Positions 13,367 to 21,080 of a stretch of 40,085 bases of DNA are shown in pieces (the stretch's first letter is position 1; each line of letters opens with the position of its first letter). Both the position numbers and the translations under genes were made by a program. Location of the stretch: positions 1 to 40,085 of the forward strand of contig NZ_WKEQ01000045.1 of the NCBI RefSeq assembly GCF_021605415.1. The letters run 5' to 3'. Under the pieces are notes generated by a model. That model was given only the letters and a program-made list of their open reading frames with translations, was not told the DNA's origin and did not search any database. The DNA is from Pseudomonas syringae. GTDB lineage: Bacteria > Pseudomonadota > Gammaproteobacteria > Pseudomonadales > Pseudomonadaceae.

Positions 13367-14818
13367 ATGTTCAAATTGACGCCCCTCACCGCCGCGATCC
13401 TGGTCATGATCAGTGCCCAGGTCATGGCTGACGACAGCATCTCGAACCAGAGCCAGGTCGGTACTGCCAACATCGCCGATGTGAAGCAGAGTCAGTCCCC
13501 GACCAGCACCGCCACCCAGACCCAACTGGGCCTGGGCAACAACGCCGCAGCCGTACAGGACACCGCCACCAGCGTCATCATTCAAGACGCCGCCGGCGAC
13601 TACAACGCCGGTTACGCCGAGCAACTGTTTGAAGACAACAGCACCATCACCCAGCAGCAAGTGGGCCAGTTCAACATCGCCCATGGCAGCCAGTCCCTCG
13701 GCTTCGGTGCCGGCAACCAGGCGTTGCAACAACAGCAAGGCACCGGCAACTTCTCGTTCGTGTACCAAGACTCGCAGAACGGCAGCGAAGGCAAAACCTT
13801 CCAGTTCGGCGACAACAACGAAGCCAACATCGAGCAACTGTACGAAGGCACCGGCAACAGCTCGGTGATTACCCAGTACGGCACGGCCAACTACGGCACC
13901 GCTGAACAAGTGCTACACAACGGTGGCCAGATCGGCATCAACCAGGCCGGCGAAGGCAACTACGCCTATGGCGACCAGCGCAACGGCACCGGCGGCAACG
14001 TCACCATCAACCAGCTCGGCGATTTCAATGGCACCGAAGTCTGGCAAGACTCGCAGCTGGCGAGCCAGGCCACCATCAACCAGTACGGCAACAGCAACGA
14101 AACCGTGGTCGACCAGAGCTTCGGCGAGAACAACGCCGCCGCCGTCACCCAGGTCGGCGACACCAACGCCATCTACGCCGATCAGTTCGAGTCGGTCAAC
14201 TCGACCCTCGCGTTGTATCAGGTGGGTAACGGCAACGTGCACTTTACCTATCAGAACGGTGACAGCCACGTCCTCAACGCCACTTCCGTGGGCAACGACA
14301 ACAAGGTTTACGCCAGCAACTGGAAAGGCCCGCAATCGGGCGGCCAATTCGGCAGCGGCCAGCGCGCCACCGTCACCCAGGCCGGCAATGGCAACATCGC
14401 CAACTTCACCCAGGACGGCGTCGGCCAAGTCATGACCACTAGCCAAACCGGCACGGGCAACAAAACCACGGTCACCCAGGCCGATTCCTACAACGAGCTG
14501 TACTTCGACCAGAACGGCAGCGACAACATCCTCATCGCCGACCAGCGCGGCACCACCAACCTGGCGCAAGGCAGCTCGAACGGTACTGGCAACAGCACCG
14601 AATTCGACCAGTCCGGCACCGGCAACCAGGCGTTCACTTCGCAGCTGTACGGCAGCGACAACATGATCACCGTCAAACAGGCCGACACCATGAACGTCGC
14701 GTACGTGACCCAGGGCGGCATGGGGAACATTGCCAATGTCGATCAGAGCGGTATGACGCAGACCGCGACGATCCAGCAATACGGTTCGGCTAACCAGGCG
14801 AGTGTTTTGCAGCAGTAA
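13367..14818 (+). CDS. csgA: Very long CsgA-like major curlin
   Basis: A 483-residue exported amyloid subunit: signal peptide to about residue 21 (VMA), then roughly twenty degenerate curlin repeats of about 22 residues with recurring N-x-A/V-x-Q-x-G and G-x-G-N (for example TQVGDTNAIYADQ, TQAGNGNIANFTQDG, TQGGMGNIANVDQSG). E. coli CsgA has about 150 residues and five repeats, so this one is about three times longer. Many repeats have Tyr, Phe or Asp at positions where others have Ala, and Asp/Glu are common. The gene has a GGAG ribosome site and a strong terminator behind it. Export would use the CsgE/F/G-like proteins encoded at 18.0-19.7 kb. No csgD or csgC homologue is visible in the window. 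Confidence 0.88.
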   Translation: MFKLTPLTAAILVMISAQVMADDSISNQSQVGTANIADVKQSQSPTSTATQTQLGLGNNAAAVQDTATSVIIQDAAGDYNAGYAEQLFEDNSTITQQQVGQFNIAHGSQSLGFGAGNQALQQQQGTGNFSFVYQDSQNGSEGKTFQFGDNNEANIEQLYEGTGNSSVITQYGTANYGTAEQVLHNGGQIGINQAGEGNYAYGDQRNGTGGNVTINQLGDFNGTEVWQDSQLASQATINQYGNSNETVVDQSFGENNAAAVTQVGDTNAIYADQFESVNSTLALYQVGNGNVHFTYQNGDSHVLNATSVGNDNKVYASNWKGPQSGGQFGSGQRATVTQAGNGNIANFTQDGVGQVMTTSQTGTGNKTTVTQADSYNELYFDQNGSDNILIADQRGTTNLAQGSSNGTGNSTEFDQSGTGNQAFTSQLYGSDNMITVKQADTMNVAYVTQGGMGNIANVDQSGMTQTATIQQYGSANQASVLQQ

Positions 14819-14837
14819 GTGTTGGGTGGAAAAAAAA

Positions 14838-14870
14838 CCGCGAGCCTTGTGAAGGGGCTCGCGGTTTTTT
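14838..14870 (+). terminator. Rho-independent terminator after csgA
   Basis: A nine-base GC-rich stem (CCGCGAGCC / GGCTCGCGG) with a short loop is followed by six T, starting 19 bases after the csgA stop. An A run on the 5' side may allow it to work in both directions. Confidence 0.95.
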
Positions 14871-15039
14871 GTTGCACGGTGTGGGCGCTGCGCCTGTTTA
14901 AAATCGGCTGCATTCTACGGAAAAATTTAGTTTTCGAGAAAATCCGGATGTTTTCTTACCACTTCTGGCGGTTGGCCGTCGGAAGTGCGCGGACTAGGAT
15001 TTGGCTGGACAACTTGCCTGCGGCTGCTCAACAAAGTCT

Positions 15040-15516
15040 TCAATCCGGCATGGATCTTATAATGTCCGCCAAATCATCTTTGGTTATCTCATTAGCCTTA
15101 ATAGCCGCAGCGACGTCTTTTTTGGAAAGCGGGAAACGCTTAAAAATTTCCTTCAAGGTATCCGGATCAATATTTGCCAGCCAAAGAGGGTCAATAAACG
15201 AGCCGCCGTACTCAGGTTTCATGGGTACTTCTTCGTGGGCAATTGCACCTTTGTGATTGAAATACACCACATAACGATCATGCCCCTCAGGAAAGCTTTT
15301 ATCGTGATAAAGCGTAGTTCCCAATGGCAGCACATAGTAGCCCTCATCGTTATTCGGCCCTTCAATCAGCAACGGCTCCTTAGTTTTAATCATCTTCATA
15401 TCATGCCCCTTCGCAATATCGCCAAAAATCAGAACAACCCAAAAAAAAGCATTTACGAATAAAATCGCCAGCAACCATAAGCCAAGTCGCCTACTTGTAA
15501 ACATTTTTCTTATCAT
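15040..15516 (-). CDS. Membrane-anchored protein, putative immunity partner
   Basis: A 158-residue protein with one hydrophobic N-terminal segment (about 10-31, LGLWLLAILFVNAFFWVVL) and a soluble, charged remainder that ends in a helical stretch (DVAAAIKANEITKDDLADI). I do not recognise the family. The frame is open upstream to 15693 inside the preceding gene; the ATG at 15516 has GAGG nine bases before it and gives a clean membrane anchor. It overlaps the end of the putative effector gene by 26 bases. Overlapping, last position behind a PAAR gene and a putative enzyme, with a periplasm-facing anchor, is the classic layout of a type VI secretion immunity gene; that role is inference. Confidence 0.65.
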   Translation of the reverse strand: MIRKMFTSRRLGLWLLAILFVNAFFWVVLIFGDIAKGHDMKMIKTKEPLLIEGPNNDEGYYVLPLGTTLYHDKSFPEGHDRYVVYFNHKGAIAHEEVPMKPEYGGSFIDPLWLANIDPDTLKEIFKRFPLSKKDVAAAIKANEITKDDLADIIRSMPD

Positions 15517-16189
15517 AGTGGGCCTCGGTATTCGCTTCGAGCATGGCTTGTAGATCTGCCGGCATGAAGAGTCCGTCCTGCGGATCTTTCTGCGTACGTG
15601 CTGCTTGCCTTTCGATAAATGAGAGACCCCGCATTTGGTTAAAATTCGCAGGGTTCTGCACAATCTGCACTCCTGAAATTTTCGCACCCGCAATAGTCAC
15701 GGTTGTGCAGTTATTCGTGGTTGGATGGTAGTTTGACGGCAGAACGAATCGGATGGACGTTGCTGTCTTTTTTCTTTGTTCCTTCTTCTGAGCGACAATC
15801 CCATCAAAGTGAGCGATAACGGCCTCGGCTTTCGCGTTATCCAAAAAATATACAAAACCGGTTGTTGTACGCCCCAAACTGTTTTCACCAGAGATATATG
15901 ATTTGAATGATATCCAAACATTCAGCACTCCCTCTCCCTCGCTATCAAAAGCACCCCAAGTCTTACCATAACGGCCAAAATCATAAGTCATGTCTTTACT
16001 GCCAACTAAGACATGTAAAGCCGCGTGCCCGAAAGGATGTTCTTCTTGATCGCGAATGTAAGGACCGCCCACGAGTATCTCCATATAAGCACTCGACACG
16101 ATTACCTGATTGGTTTTTGTGGTCTTCCCCGATGCGCCTGTATTTTTTGCTGCCTGTGTCGTGCTGGTAGTTTGAGTAGGCTGAACCAT
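15491..16189 (-). CDS. Putative PAAR-linked effector (Cys/His hydrolase-like)
   Basis: A 232-residue protein without signal peptide. After a Thr/Lys/Gln-rich N-terminus, it contains GHAALHV (H55, H59), YDFGRYG (69-75) and NNCTTVTI (C161). A His motif followed by a Cys motif is reminiscent of permuted NlpC/P60 or papain-like hydrolases, but I cannot assign a family with certainty. Its ATG overlaps the stop of the upstream PAAR gene (TAATG), and the next gene encodes a membrane-anchored protein. This context suggests a type VI secretion effector acting in the periplasm, possibly on peptidoglycan or lipids. Its base composition is lower in GC than the surrounding genes, which suggests transfer. 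Confidence 0.6.
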   Translation of the reverse strand: MVQPTQTTSTTQAAKNTGASGKTTKTNQVIVSSAYMEILVGGPYIRDQEEHPFGHAALHVLVGSKDMTYDFGRYGKTWGAFDSEGEGVLNVWISFKSYISGENSLGRTTTGFVYFLDNAKAEAVIAHFDGIVAQKKEQRKKTATSIRFVLPSNYHPTTNNCTTVTIAGAKISGVQIVQNPANFNQMRGLSFIERQAARTQKDPQDGLFMPADLQAMLEANTEAHYDKKNVYK

Positions 16190-16692
16190 TAAAGATGTTC
16201 CGTATCTTCAAGTTTCGGAAATTTTATGCTGCAACTTCCTCTGGGAATATTTGCCAAATGAACAAAGCCGTTTTCGTCAAGGACGCCTGTCATCAAGGTC
16301 CCATCGGGAAGGGTCAGTTCATACGCCTCGTTGGCGATAGGCTCATCTCTTTCGTTAAGCAACTGAAACTCAACAAACGTTTTTTCTTTCAAAAACTGTG
16401 AGAAGAAACTGGTGGCAGCCCCACCAGACTCACCGACGAATGTATCGGGTGAACCGGCCGTAATCTTCGCTCCGCATGCCGTTTGCGAGCCAACATGGGC
16501 AACGTCTTTACCTAGCCCGAAAACATGCGGAGCGCCCGTCGTTATGGGATTGGCGCCATGAACTGGTCAGGAATAAATATCTCCTACCAAAGCCACGGGG
16601 ATTGAATTAACAAAAATAGGGCTTGATCCGGTGCTGATATTTCCGCCATGACTCCCGGGGTCTCCGAGCCTTGCGACTGGCTTTCCTGCCAT
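16189..16692 (-). pseudogene. PAAR-domain protein with in-frame TGA at codon 42
   Basis: From the ATG at 16692, which has a strong AAAGGAG ribosome site, the frame reads MAGKPVARLGDPGSHGG... and ends in GDIYS, followed by TGA (16567-16569). The same frame then continues PVHGANPITTGAPHVF...GSQTACGAKITAGSP and on to 16189, giving 167 codons. This is a full PAAR spike-tip domain (about 1-95) plus a small beta-sandwich-like extension (LPDGTLMTGVLDENGFVHL). PAAR proteins usually have Cys before Pro at this point (VSCP or similar), and it is likely a zinc ligand. A TGC to TGA change therefore explains the stop. Alternatives are a sequencing error or recoding as selenocysteine. If truncated, the spike tip and delivery of the downstream effector would be lost. 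Confidence 0.75.
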
Positions 16693-16800
16693 TATTTCGC
16701 TCCTTTGATATCACGATAGCCGGATGGTACCTGATCTTGGCGACTGCTGAACGATCAAAAGTCTTCTTTCCCGGCACATCAAGCGGAGCAGTGTTCCAGA

Positions 16801-16853
16801 CTGCGATCTTTTGATTTTGTTCTTCAGAAAAACAAAGTCAAAAAATCGCAGCC
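16801..16853. repeat. Second copy of the CTGCGATCTTTTGA hairpin
   Basis: CTGCGATCTTTTGATTTTG and its imperfect complement ending in AAATCGCAG flank a short loop, followed by GCAGCTCCACAGG, as in the element at 5-105. It separates the PAAR gene from the DUF6124-type gene. Confidence 0.75.
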
Positions 16854-16873
16854 TGCGGCAGCTCCACAGGGGG

Positions 16874-17245
16874 TTATGCGATTCGTTCGACGTGATCGAG
16901 GGCCTGGTTGATGGCCAGTTCGCCGAGCATGACCACTTGGGCGATGCCGAGCAGGGTTTTGCGGTGTGGGGTGTGCAGGAGCGCGTCGAAGTTGTTGAGC
17001 ATTTCGGTGGCGGAGCCGAGGGATTCGCTGGCATTGGCGAGCAGCGATTCGGTGTTGCAGGAAGGGTTGGCGAGGTACATCGGCGCGGGTTTGTTGTGGT
17101 CGGCCATGATAATGGCGGTGGGCGTCAGGTAATGATCGAGCGCGCGTTCGGCGGCTTCGTGGAGTTTTCTGGAATCGAGGGATTAGTAGGGGGATGCGGG
17201 GTCTGTAGTGAGGGATTCTGGAGGGTTGGGTGTTGGTTTGATCAT
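16874..17245 (-). pseudogene. DUF6124-type gene with in-frame TAA at codon 21
   Basis: Starting at the ATG at 17245 the frame reads MIKPTPNPPESLTTDPASPY, then TAA (17183-17185), then SLDSRKLHEAAERALDHYLTP...ALDHVERIA to 16874, 123 codons in all. The whole matches a small Pseudomonas family (DUF6124, recognised from memory) in which SPYESLDSRKLHEAA is typical, so GAA to TAA at codon 21 is the probable lesion. Reinitiation at the ATG at 17107 would give a 77-residue fragment that lacks the conserved N-terminal part. The function of the family is unknown. Confidence 0.65.
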
Positions 17246-18015
17246 GGTCGTTCACTCTCATAAGTGGTGAAGCTGGCCGCTTCGATTTCCAGGCGAATGG
17301 GTGACAGCTATACGCGGGCTGGAAATCCGGGAGAGAGCAACCCGGCAGACATAAATGTCTCCCCCGCACAGCCGCCATAACTGCATGCACAAATGAAGGC
17401 GCGCAAGCATACGTTATGAAAAGCGTTTTCGCTCTCTCACATCTTCAGGTTTCCAGGCCCGATCGCTGAATTGGCAGCGACGTGCAAAGGCTAGAGCCCG
17501 GGCTTCCGACGGGCAACCTGAAAACATCGTGGGAAAGTTCGGCGTTTTTGAAACATGTTTTAAACATTGAGCATTGGAACGCGGAGCGTCCCGGGCTGCG
17601 TTCCCACGCGGAGCGTGGGAACGATCAAACCGTCGGTTGCGCCAACATGAGAACCGAATCATGACGAAACAGGTTGGCTGTCAGGCCGCCTTCGCGAGCA
17701 AGCTCGGCTCCTACGACGATCAAAAGCCAACCAAGCCGTGCTTTTAACCACTCAACAGGATGAGCGTTAGCTCGACAAAGCTTTTGATTGTCTGGCCCCA
17801 TCAGAACGAAGGAACCCGAGCCTGCGAGGGCCGAACGCAGGGGCCTAGACCTTTGCTTCCTTTGGGCTGGGCCGGCATTCCGGCGTTTGCCAAAGGGAGT
17901 CGACCGTCAGGGCGAAACCGAAAGCAGCCATCACGCAGCAACGGATATGCCCAAAGAACCGAGCACAACCGCAAGAACCTGGTCGGCCCGAAGGCCGCCA
18001 CGTTCAAAGCAACCC
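17246..18015. other. 770-base gap of dispersed repeats, no convincing gene
   Basis: The first 150 bases are the leader of the DUF6124-type gene and contain opposite-facing GATTTCC/GGAAATC segments. A perfect hairpin is listed separately at 17600-17622, and a partial REP (TTCGCGAGCAAGCTCGGCTC) starts at about 17687. From about 17775 to 18010 runs a sequence that resembles a long intergenic element common in Pseudomonas (from memory). Short open frames in it look like by-products of base composition. I see no terminator for the csgG end. Confidence 0.55.
17600..17622. repeat. Perfect dispersed palindrome (GTTCCCACGC type)
   Basis: GTTCCCACGC-GGA-GCGTGGGAAC is a perfect ten-base stem. It is preceded by a second, partial unit (GGAACGCGGAGCGTCCC). 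This is a known type of extragenic palindrome in pseudomonads. Confidence 0.85.
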
Positions 18016-18876
18016 CTATTCAGCCTCAGGATCCACCTTGTTCTGACTCAAATACCGATTCAACGTCTCATCCTGCGAAGGCACTGAATTATCCCCCGCC
18101 ACCTGCCACAACCGCCGCTCAATACCCTGCGCCAGCATATGCCCCACCGCCGCCTCGATCGCCGACAACACACACAACTGCGCCGGCTCATTCGTCGTGT
18201 ACCCGACCTCAGCCTCCAGCAACTTCTTGAACTCGATAAACTTGAACACCCCGGCACTACGCGCCACCGAATAAATCGTCTTGCTGGTCATCACATTCGC
18301 CAACACTTGCCCACTGCGCACATCCACCGCACGCAAATTCACCGTCACCTGATCCACCCGATATTCCCGGGCAATATCAATCCCCAGATACCGTGCCCCT
18401 TCCCCGCCACTGCGCACATTGGTGTCGTACGCAATGATCCCGCCTTCGAGCATCATGTTCGCCGCCTGCAACGGTGGCAGCTCGGCGACGATGTTCACCG
18501 GCGTATTGGGTTTCTTCTGCGAGGCACGGATGATTTTGCGTTCGGTCAGCAGGTTTTGCAGCCCTTCACGCTCCAGCACCACGAACCAACCGCTGGACTG
18601 CAAGGCGTCCATCAACATGCTCGCCGCGCCCTGGGTCACGCTGGTGGAAAACGAACTGGCCGGGGTCGGTTTGTATTGTCCGGTCTGGTCACGGAAGCCA
18701 TACACCACCGCCATCAGGCGACCCTTGGGCCGAGGCATTTTCAGCAAGTCGTAGTAGGTCGAGGCCCTTGGGGTCAGGGTCGGGGTTTCGGAGTCCTGCT
18801 CGGCCGACATCGGCTCGCGTAAACCGCACCCGTTCAATGCTGCCAACATCAGCCCTAGCGCTATTATTTTTTTCAT
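18016..18876 (-). CDS. csgG: CsgG-like curli secretion channel lipoprotein
   Basis: A 286-residue outer-membrane lipoprotein. The lipobox is LNGC (residues 14-17), and the CsgG fold is recognisable throughout: GRLMAVVYGFRDQTGQYKP, SSGWFVVLEREGLQNLLTER, the membrane-strand region GGEGARYLGIDIAREYRVDQ, and VTVNLRAVDVRSGQVLANV. CsgG forms the nonameric pore through which curlin subunits leave the periplasm. A GTG and an ATG lie 9 and 6 bases upstream in frame; the ATG at 18876 is chosen because GGGGAG lies eight bases before it. It is the last gene of the long minus-strand operon. In P. putida GB-1 the homologue was called csmG. Confidence 0.93.
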   Translation of the reverse strand: MKKIIALGLMLAALNGCGLREPMSAEQDSETPTLTPRASTYYDLLKMPRPKGRLMAVVYGFRDQTGQYKPTPASSFSTSVTQGAASMLMDALQSSGWFVVLEREGLQNLLTERKIIRASQKKPNTPVNIVAELPPLQAANMMLEGGIIAYDTNVRSGGEGARYLGIDIAREYRVDQVTVNLRAVDVRSGQVLANVMTSKTIYSVARSAGVFKFIEFKKLLEAEVGYTTNEPAQLCVLSAIEAAVGHMLAQGIERRLWQVAGDNSVPSQDETLNRYLSQNKVDPEAE

Positions 18877-18905
18877 GTCCATCACTCCCCGGAACCGTCA
18901 TCCCG

Positions 18906-19325
18906 TCATGGGTTGAGGCCGTTCACCAGAATTTCCGAAATTTCGCCGGTCGCTCGGTCGGTCACTTCGATGCTCAGTGCGCCGGAGTCGTCGATCACGT
19001 TGACGATGAATGCATCTGTGGACAGGCTCCCCGTGTTGCCGGTGGAGATGTTGTCCAGCAACTGCCCTAGCAGTCGCGATTGCAATTGACTGGTGAAGCG
19101 TTCCAGCGCCGAAGTACCGGCCACCGTCGTCCGACTCTTGAGGTCAGGATCGTCGTAGTCGTTCTGGGCCTGGGCATTGTTGAGCAGCCAGGTGCCGTTC
19201 AGCGGGTTGCCGCCGAACGAGGGGTTGACTGGCGTGTAAACCAGCTCGGTCGCCTGCACCCACCCGTAACTGCCGAGCCCGAGCAACCACATGCCTGCGC
19301 GCCGTGAGAACGTTTTGCTGTTCAT
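18906..19325 (-). CDS. csgF: CsgF-like curli assembly factor
   Basis: A 139-residue exported protein. After a signal peptide ending VQA, the mature N-terminus TELVYTPVNPSFGGNP is the signature of CsgF, which inserts into the CsgG pore and helps the nucleator CsgB to work at the surface. The rest (NGTWLLNNAQAQN...) also fits the family, and the length is usual. The start codon overlaps the csgE stop (ATGA) and has GAAGGA upstream. The GB-1 homologue is csmF. Confidence 0.93.
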   Translation of the reverse strand: MNSKTFSRRAGMWLLGLGSYGWVQATELVYTPVNPSFGGNPLNGTWLLNNAQAQNDYDDPDLKSRTTVAGTSALERFTSQLQSRLLGQLLDNISTGNTGSLSTDAFIVNVIDDSGALSIEVTDRATGEISEILVNGLNP

Positions 19326-19714
19326 AGTTCGTCCTTCTCAAGGTCGGTGGTGTCCTGCAGCAAGTTTTCAAGCTTGCGCTGGACGATTTGCCGGCGAACC
19401 CAATCGGCGGCGTCGTAAGCGTCTTGTTTCAAGTCCACGGTGTTGGGTGGCAGAAAGCGCCGATACACCAAGCGTTGCTGATACTCCACGGTCACCAGGC
19501 TGCCCCAGCGTGCGTCCGGACGTTCGCGCACCACCAGGTTGAAATCCATCGGGCTGGTGTCGCGCAGGCGCTCGCTGAACAGGTAATAAAAGTCGTGGCC
19601 GATGTGCGAGATCGTGTTGTCGACGATGAAGCCGAGCATTTCGTCTTCTTCGCTGGCACTGGCGCAGGACGCCGCGATGCCGAGGATCAGCGCGCACCAC
19701 CATTGGCGACTCAT
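19322..19714 (-). CDS. csgE: CsgE-like periplasmic curli specificity factor
   Basis: A 130-residue exported protein with signal peptide to about residue 20 (SCASA) and the CsgE pattern: GFIVDNTISHIGHDFYYLFSE, NLVVRERPDARWGSLVTVEY and R-FLPPN. CsgE caps CsgG from the periplasm and guides curlins into the pore. Its ATG overlaps the stop of the pseudopilin gene xcmX (ATGA), so the curli export genes are translationally coupled to the Gsp-like genes. The GB-1 homologue is csmE. Confidence 0.92.
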   Translation of the reverse strand: MSRQWWCALILGIAASCASASEEDEMLGFIVDNTISHIGHDFYYLFSERLRDTSPMDFNLVVRERPDARWGSLVTVEYQQRLVYRRFLPPNTVDLKQDAYDAADWVRRQIVQRKLENLLQDTTDLEKDEL

Positions 19715-20247
19715 GGCTGCAATGCCTGTGGCAAGGCCGACTGGCCTTTGGCCGGGCCGTTGGTGCCTTCAAGAAAGGCTTTTTCGGCAACGAACTGCCA
19801 GTCCGCGTAACTTTTCATGCCTTCGAAATCCGACCACTCCGGCGCAAAACCAGACTGCTTCAACGGCGTGTCGGTGGACGGACTGTTGATGCCGGTGATG
19901 CGCCCGTCGAAACCGCGCTGCAGGAACCATTCGCCACCGCCAATCGGATCCGGGTACAGCTGACGGATGTGGTGTCTGGCTTCCGGAAAACGCTGGTCAT
20001 CGAGCATGTCCGCCAGCTCTTTCGGGTACTGCGCCAGCCCCGGCGAACTGCGGTAGTAGCTGCGCAGCGCCTGGGCGTATTGGGTGCCGACCCAGAGCAA
20101 CTGGCGCTCACGGTCGCGGCGCGAAGACGTTGACCACAACTCGCCGGCACTGGCCAGGCCCATGCCCATGATGACGATCAGGAACAGCACGCCCAGGTAA
20201 GTGAACCCGCCCTGCTCCGCGCGCTTACCACTCGGAATACTGGCTGC
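19711..20247 (-). CDS. xcmX: XcmX-like divergent pseudopilin
   Basis: A 178-residue pseudopilin-like protein. A short leader ends in GG, followed by FTYLGVLFLIVIMGMGLAS, a type IV pilin-like helix. Mature position 5 is Gly, not the Glu found in major pseudopilins, which is a feature of tip subunits such as GspK. The C-terminal part is soluble. The frame extends upstream to 20388, but the ATG at 20247 follows GGGAGG at seven bases and gives a normal leader. It overlaps the next pseudopilin gene upstream. In P. putida GB-1 xcmX lies next to two xcpT-like genes on one side and csmE, csmF and csmG on the other; a transposon in it blocks transport of the Mn-oxidising factor. The order here is the same. 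Confidence 0.85.
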   Translation of the reverse strand, partial: AASIPSGKRAEQGGFTYLGVLFLIVIMGMGLASAGELWSTSSRRDRERQLLWVGTQYAQALRSYYRSSPGLAQYPKELADMLDDQRFPEARHHIRQLYPDPIGGGEWFLQRGFDGRITGINSPSTDTPLKQSGFAPEWSDFEGMKSYADWQFVAEKAFLEGTNGPAKGQSALPQALQP

Positions 20248-20599
20248 CATCACGCGCCCTCCCGGTAGCACCGCTTTTGATATCGGCCACACCACCGGCG
20301 ACACCGTCGGGTGGCGCGACGAGTACCCACTGATCCATGCGTTCGGTGATCGGATCCAGCGGCGCGTTGCGCAGATAGCGTTGTTCAACCAGTTGCTCGA
20401 CGGAATCCGGATAACGCCCGGTGTCGCCGTAATAGTGATCGAGGGCCTCGCGCATGGCCGACAGGCTCTGGCGCAACGTGGTCTCTTTCGACGCTTCGAG
20501 GCTGTTGAAATAGCGCGGCAAGGCGATGGTCATCAGGGTGGCGATGATCGCCATTACCACCATCAGCTCCAGCAAGGTAAAACCTTTTTCCCGACGCAT
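20225..20599 (-). CDS. GspG/XcpT-like pseudopilin
   Basis: A 124-residue pseudopilin. The leader MRREKG precedes the cleavage site, then FTLLELMVVMAIIATLMT with Glu at mature position 5. The region after the helix (PRYFNSLEASKETTLRQSLSA...REALDHYYGDTGRYP) is typical of GspG major pseudopilins. A GTG at 20608 overlapping the previous stop (GTGA) is an alternative start three codons earlier. It corresponds to xcmT2 or xcmT3 of P. putida GB-1; I cannot tell which. Processing would need the housekeeping prepilin peptidase (XcpA/PilD), which is not in the window. Confidence 0.85.
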   Translation of the reverse strand: MRREKGFTLLELMVVMAIIATLMTIALPRYFNSLEASKETTLRQSLSAMREALDHYYGDTGRYPDSVEQLVEQRYLRNAPLDPITERMDQWVLVAPPDGVAGGVADIKSGATGRARDGSQYSEW

Positions 20600-20604
20600 G
20601 CTGT

Positions 20605-21078
20605 TCACCACTCGCGGTAGGCGATGCCGTTGAGGCCCTTGCCCCGGGCGTTGGAGTAAACGTCGAAAACGTCCTCGCCATCGCGCGGGTTCTGAGCCGA
20701 ACTGTCGTAGGCGCGCAGGCCCCAACCCCCTTCATCGTCACGCTTGGCCGGCACCAGCGGATCACGCGGAATGCGGCGTAAAAAGTAGAACTTGGCGCCC
20801 TTGGCGCTGCGCACATCACGCACGCCTTCGACCAGCACTTTCAGGTTCGGCGGGTAGCCGCTGGTGGCCAACGACTTCTCGATGTAACCGGCATCGAACG
20901 CGCGTTTGTAGGCATCCAGTGCATCGCGAATCTGATACAGCGCGGTGCGCAGTTCCTGCTCCTTGCCCCGGCGCACCAACGTCTCGGTCAGCGGCGCGGC
21001 CATGCTCGCCAAGAGGCCGATCAGGGCCAGCGTCACCACGACTTCGATCAAGGTAAATCCGCGCTGTGAGGCGTTCAT
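20605..21078 (-). CDS. Second GspG/XcpT-like pseudopilin
   Basis: A 157-residue pseudopilin. MNASQRG is the leader; the mature part starts FTLIEVVVTLALIGLLAS with Glu5. The segment RRGKEQELRTALYQIRDALDAYK matches the GspG/TadG-like helix extension, and RRIPRDPLVPA resembles the conserved Pro-Asp-Pro loop of GspG. The ATG at 21078 is preferred to a TTG at 21084. It corresponds to the other xcpT-like gene (xcmT2 or xcmT3) beside xcmX in GB-1. The stop overlaps or abuts the start of the next pseudopilin. Confidence 0.85.
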   Translation of the reverse strand: MNASQRGFTLIEVVVTLALIGLLASMAAPLTETLVRRGKEQELRTALYQIRDALDAYKRAFDAGYIEKSLATSGYPPNLKVLVEGVRDVRSAKGAKFYFLRRIPRDPLVPAKRDDEGGWGLRAYDSSAQNPRDGEDVFDVYSNARGKGLNGIAYREW

Positions 21079-21080
21079 GA

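Noticed and set aside
16824..17390. A 188-codon minus-strand frame overlapping the DUF6124-type gene
   Set aside because: It is in a different frame from the recognisable DUF6124-type protein, and its sequence is Arg/Pro/His-rich without a family resemblance.
17788..18087. Short open frames on both strands between the DUF6124-type gene and csgG
   Set aside because: They lie in a sequence resembling a dispersed Pseudomonas intergenic element, lack ribosome sites and look like composition artefacts.
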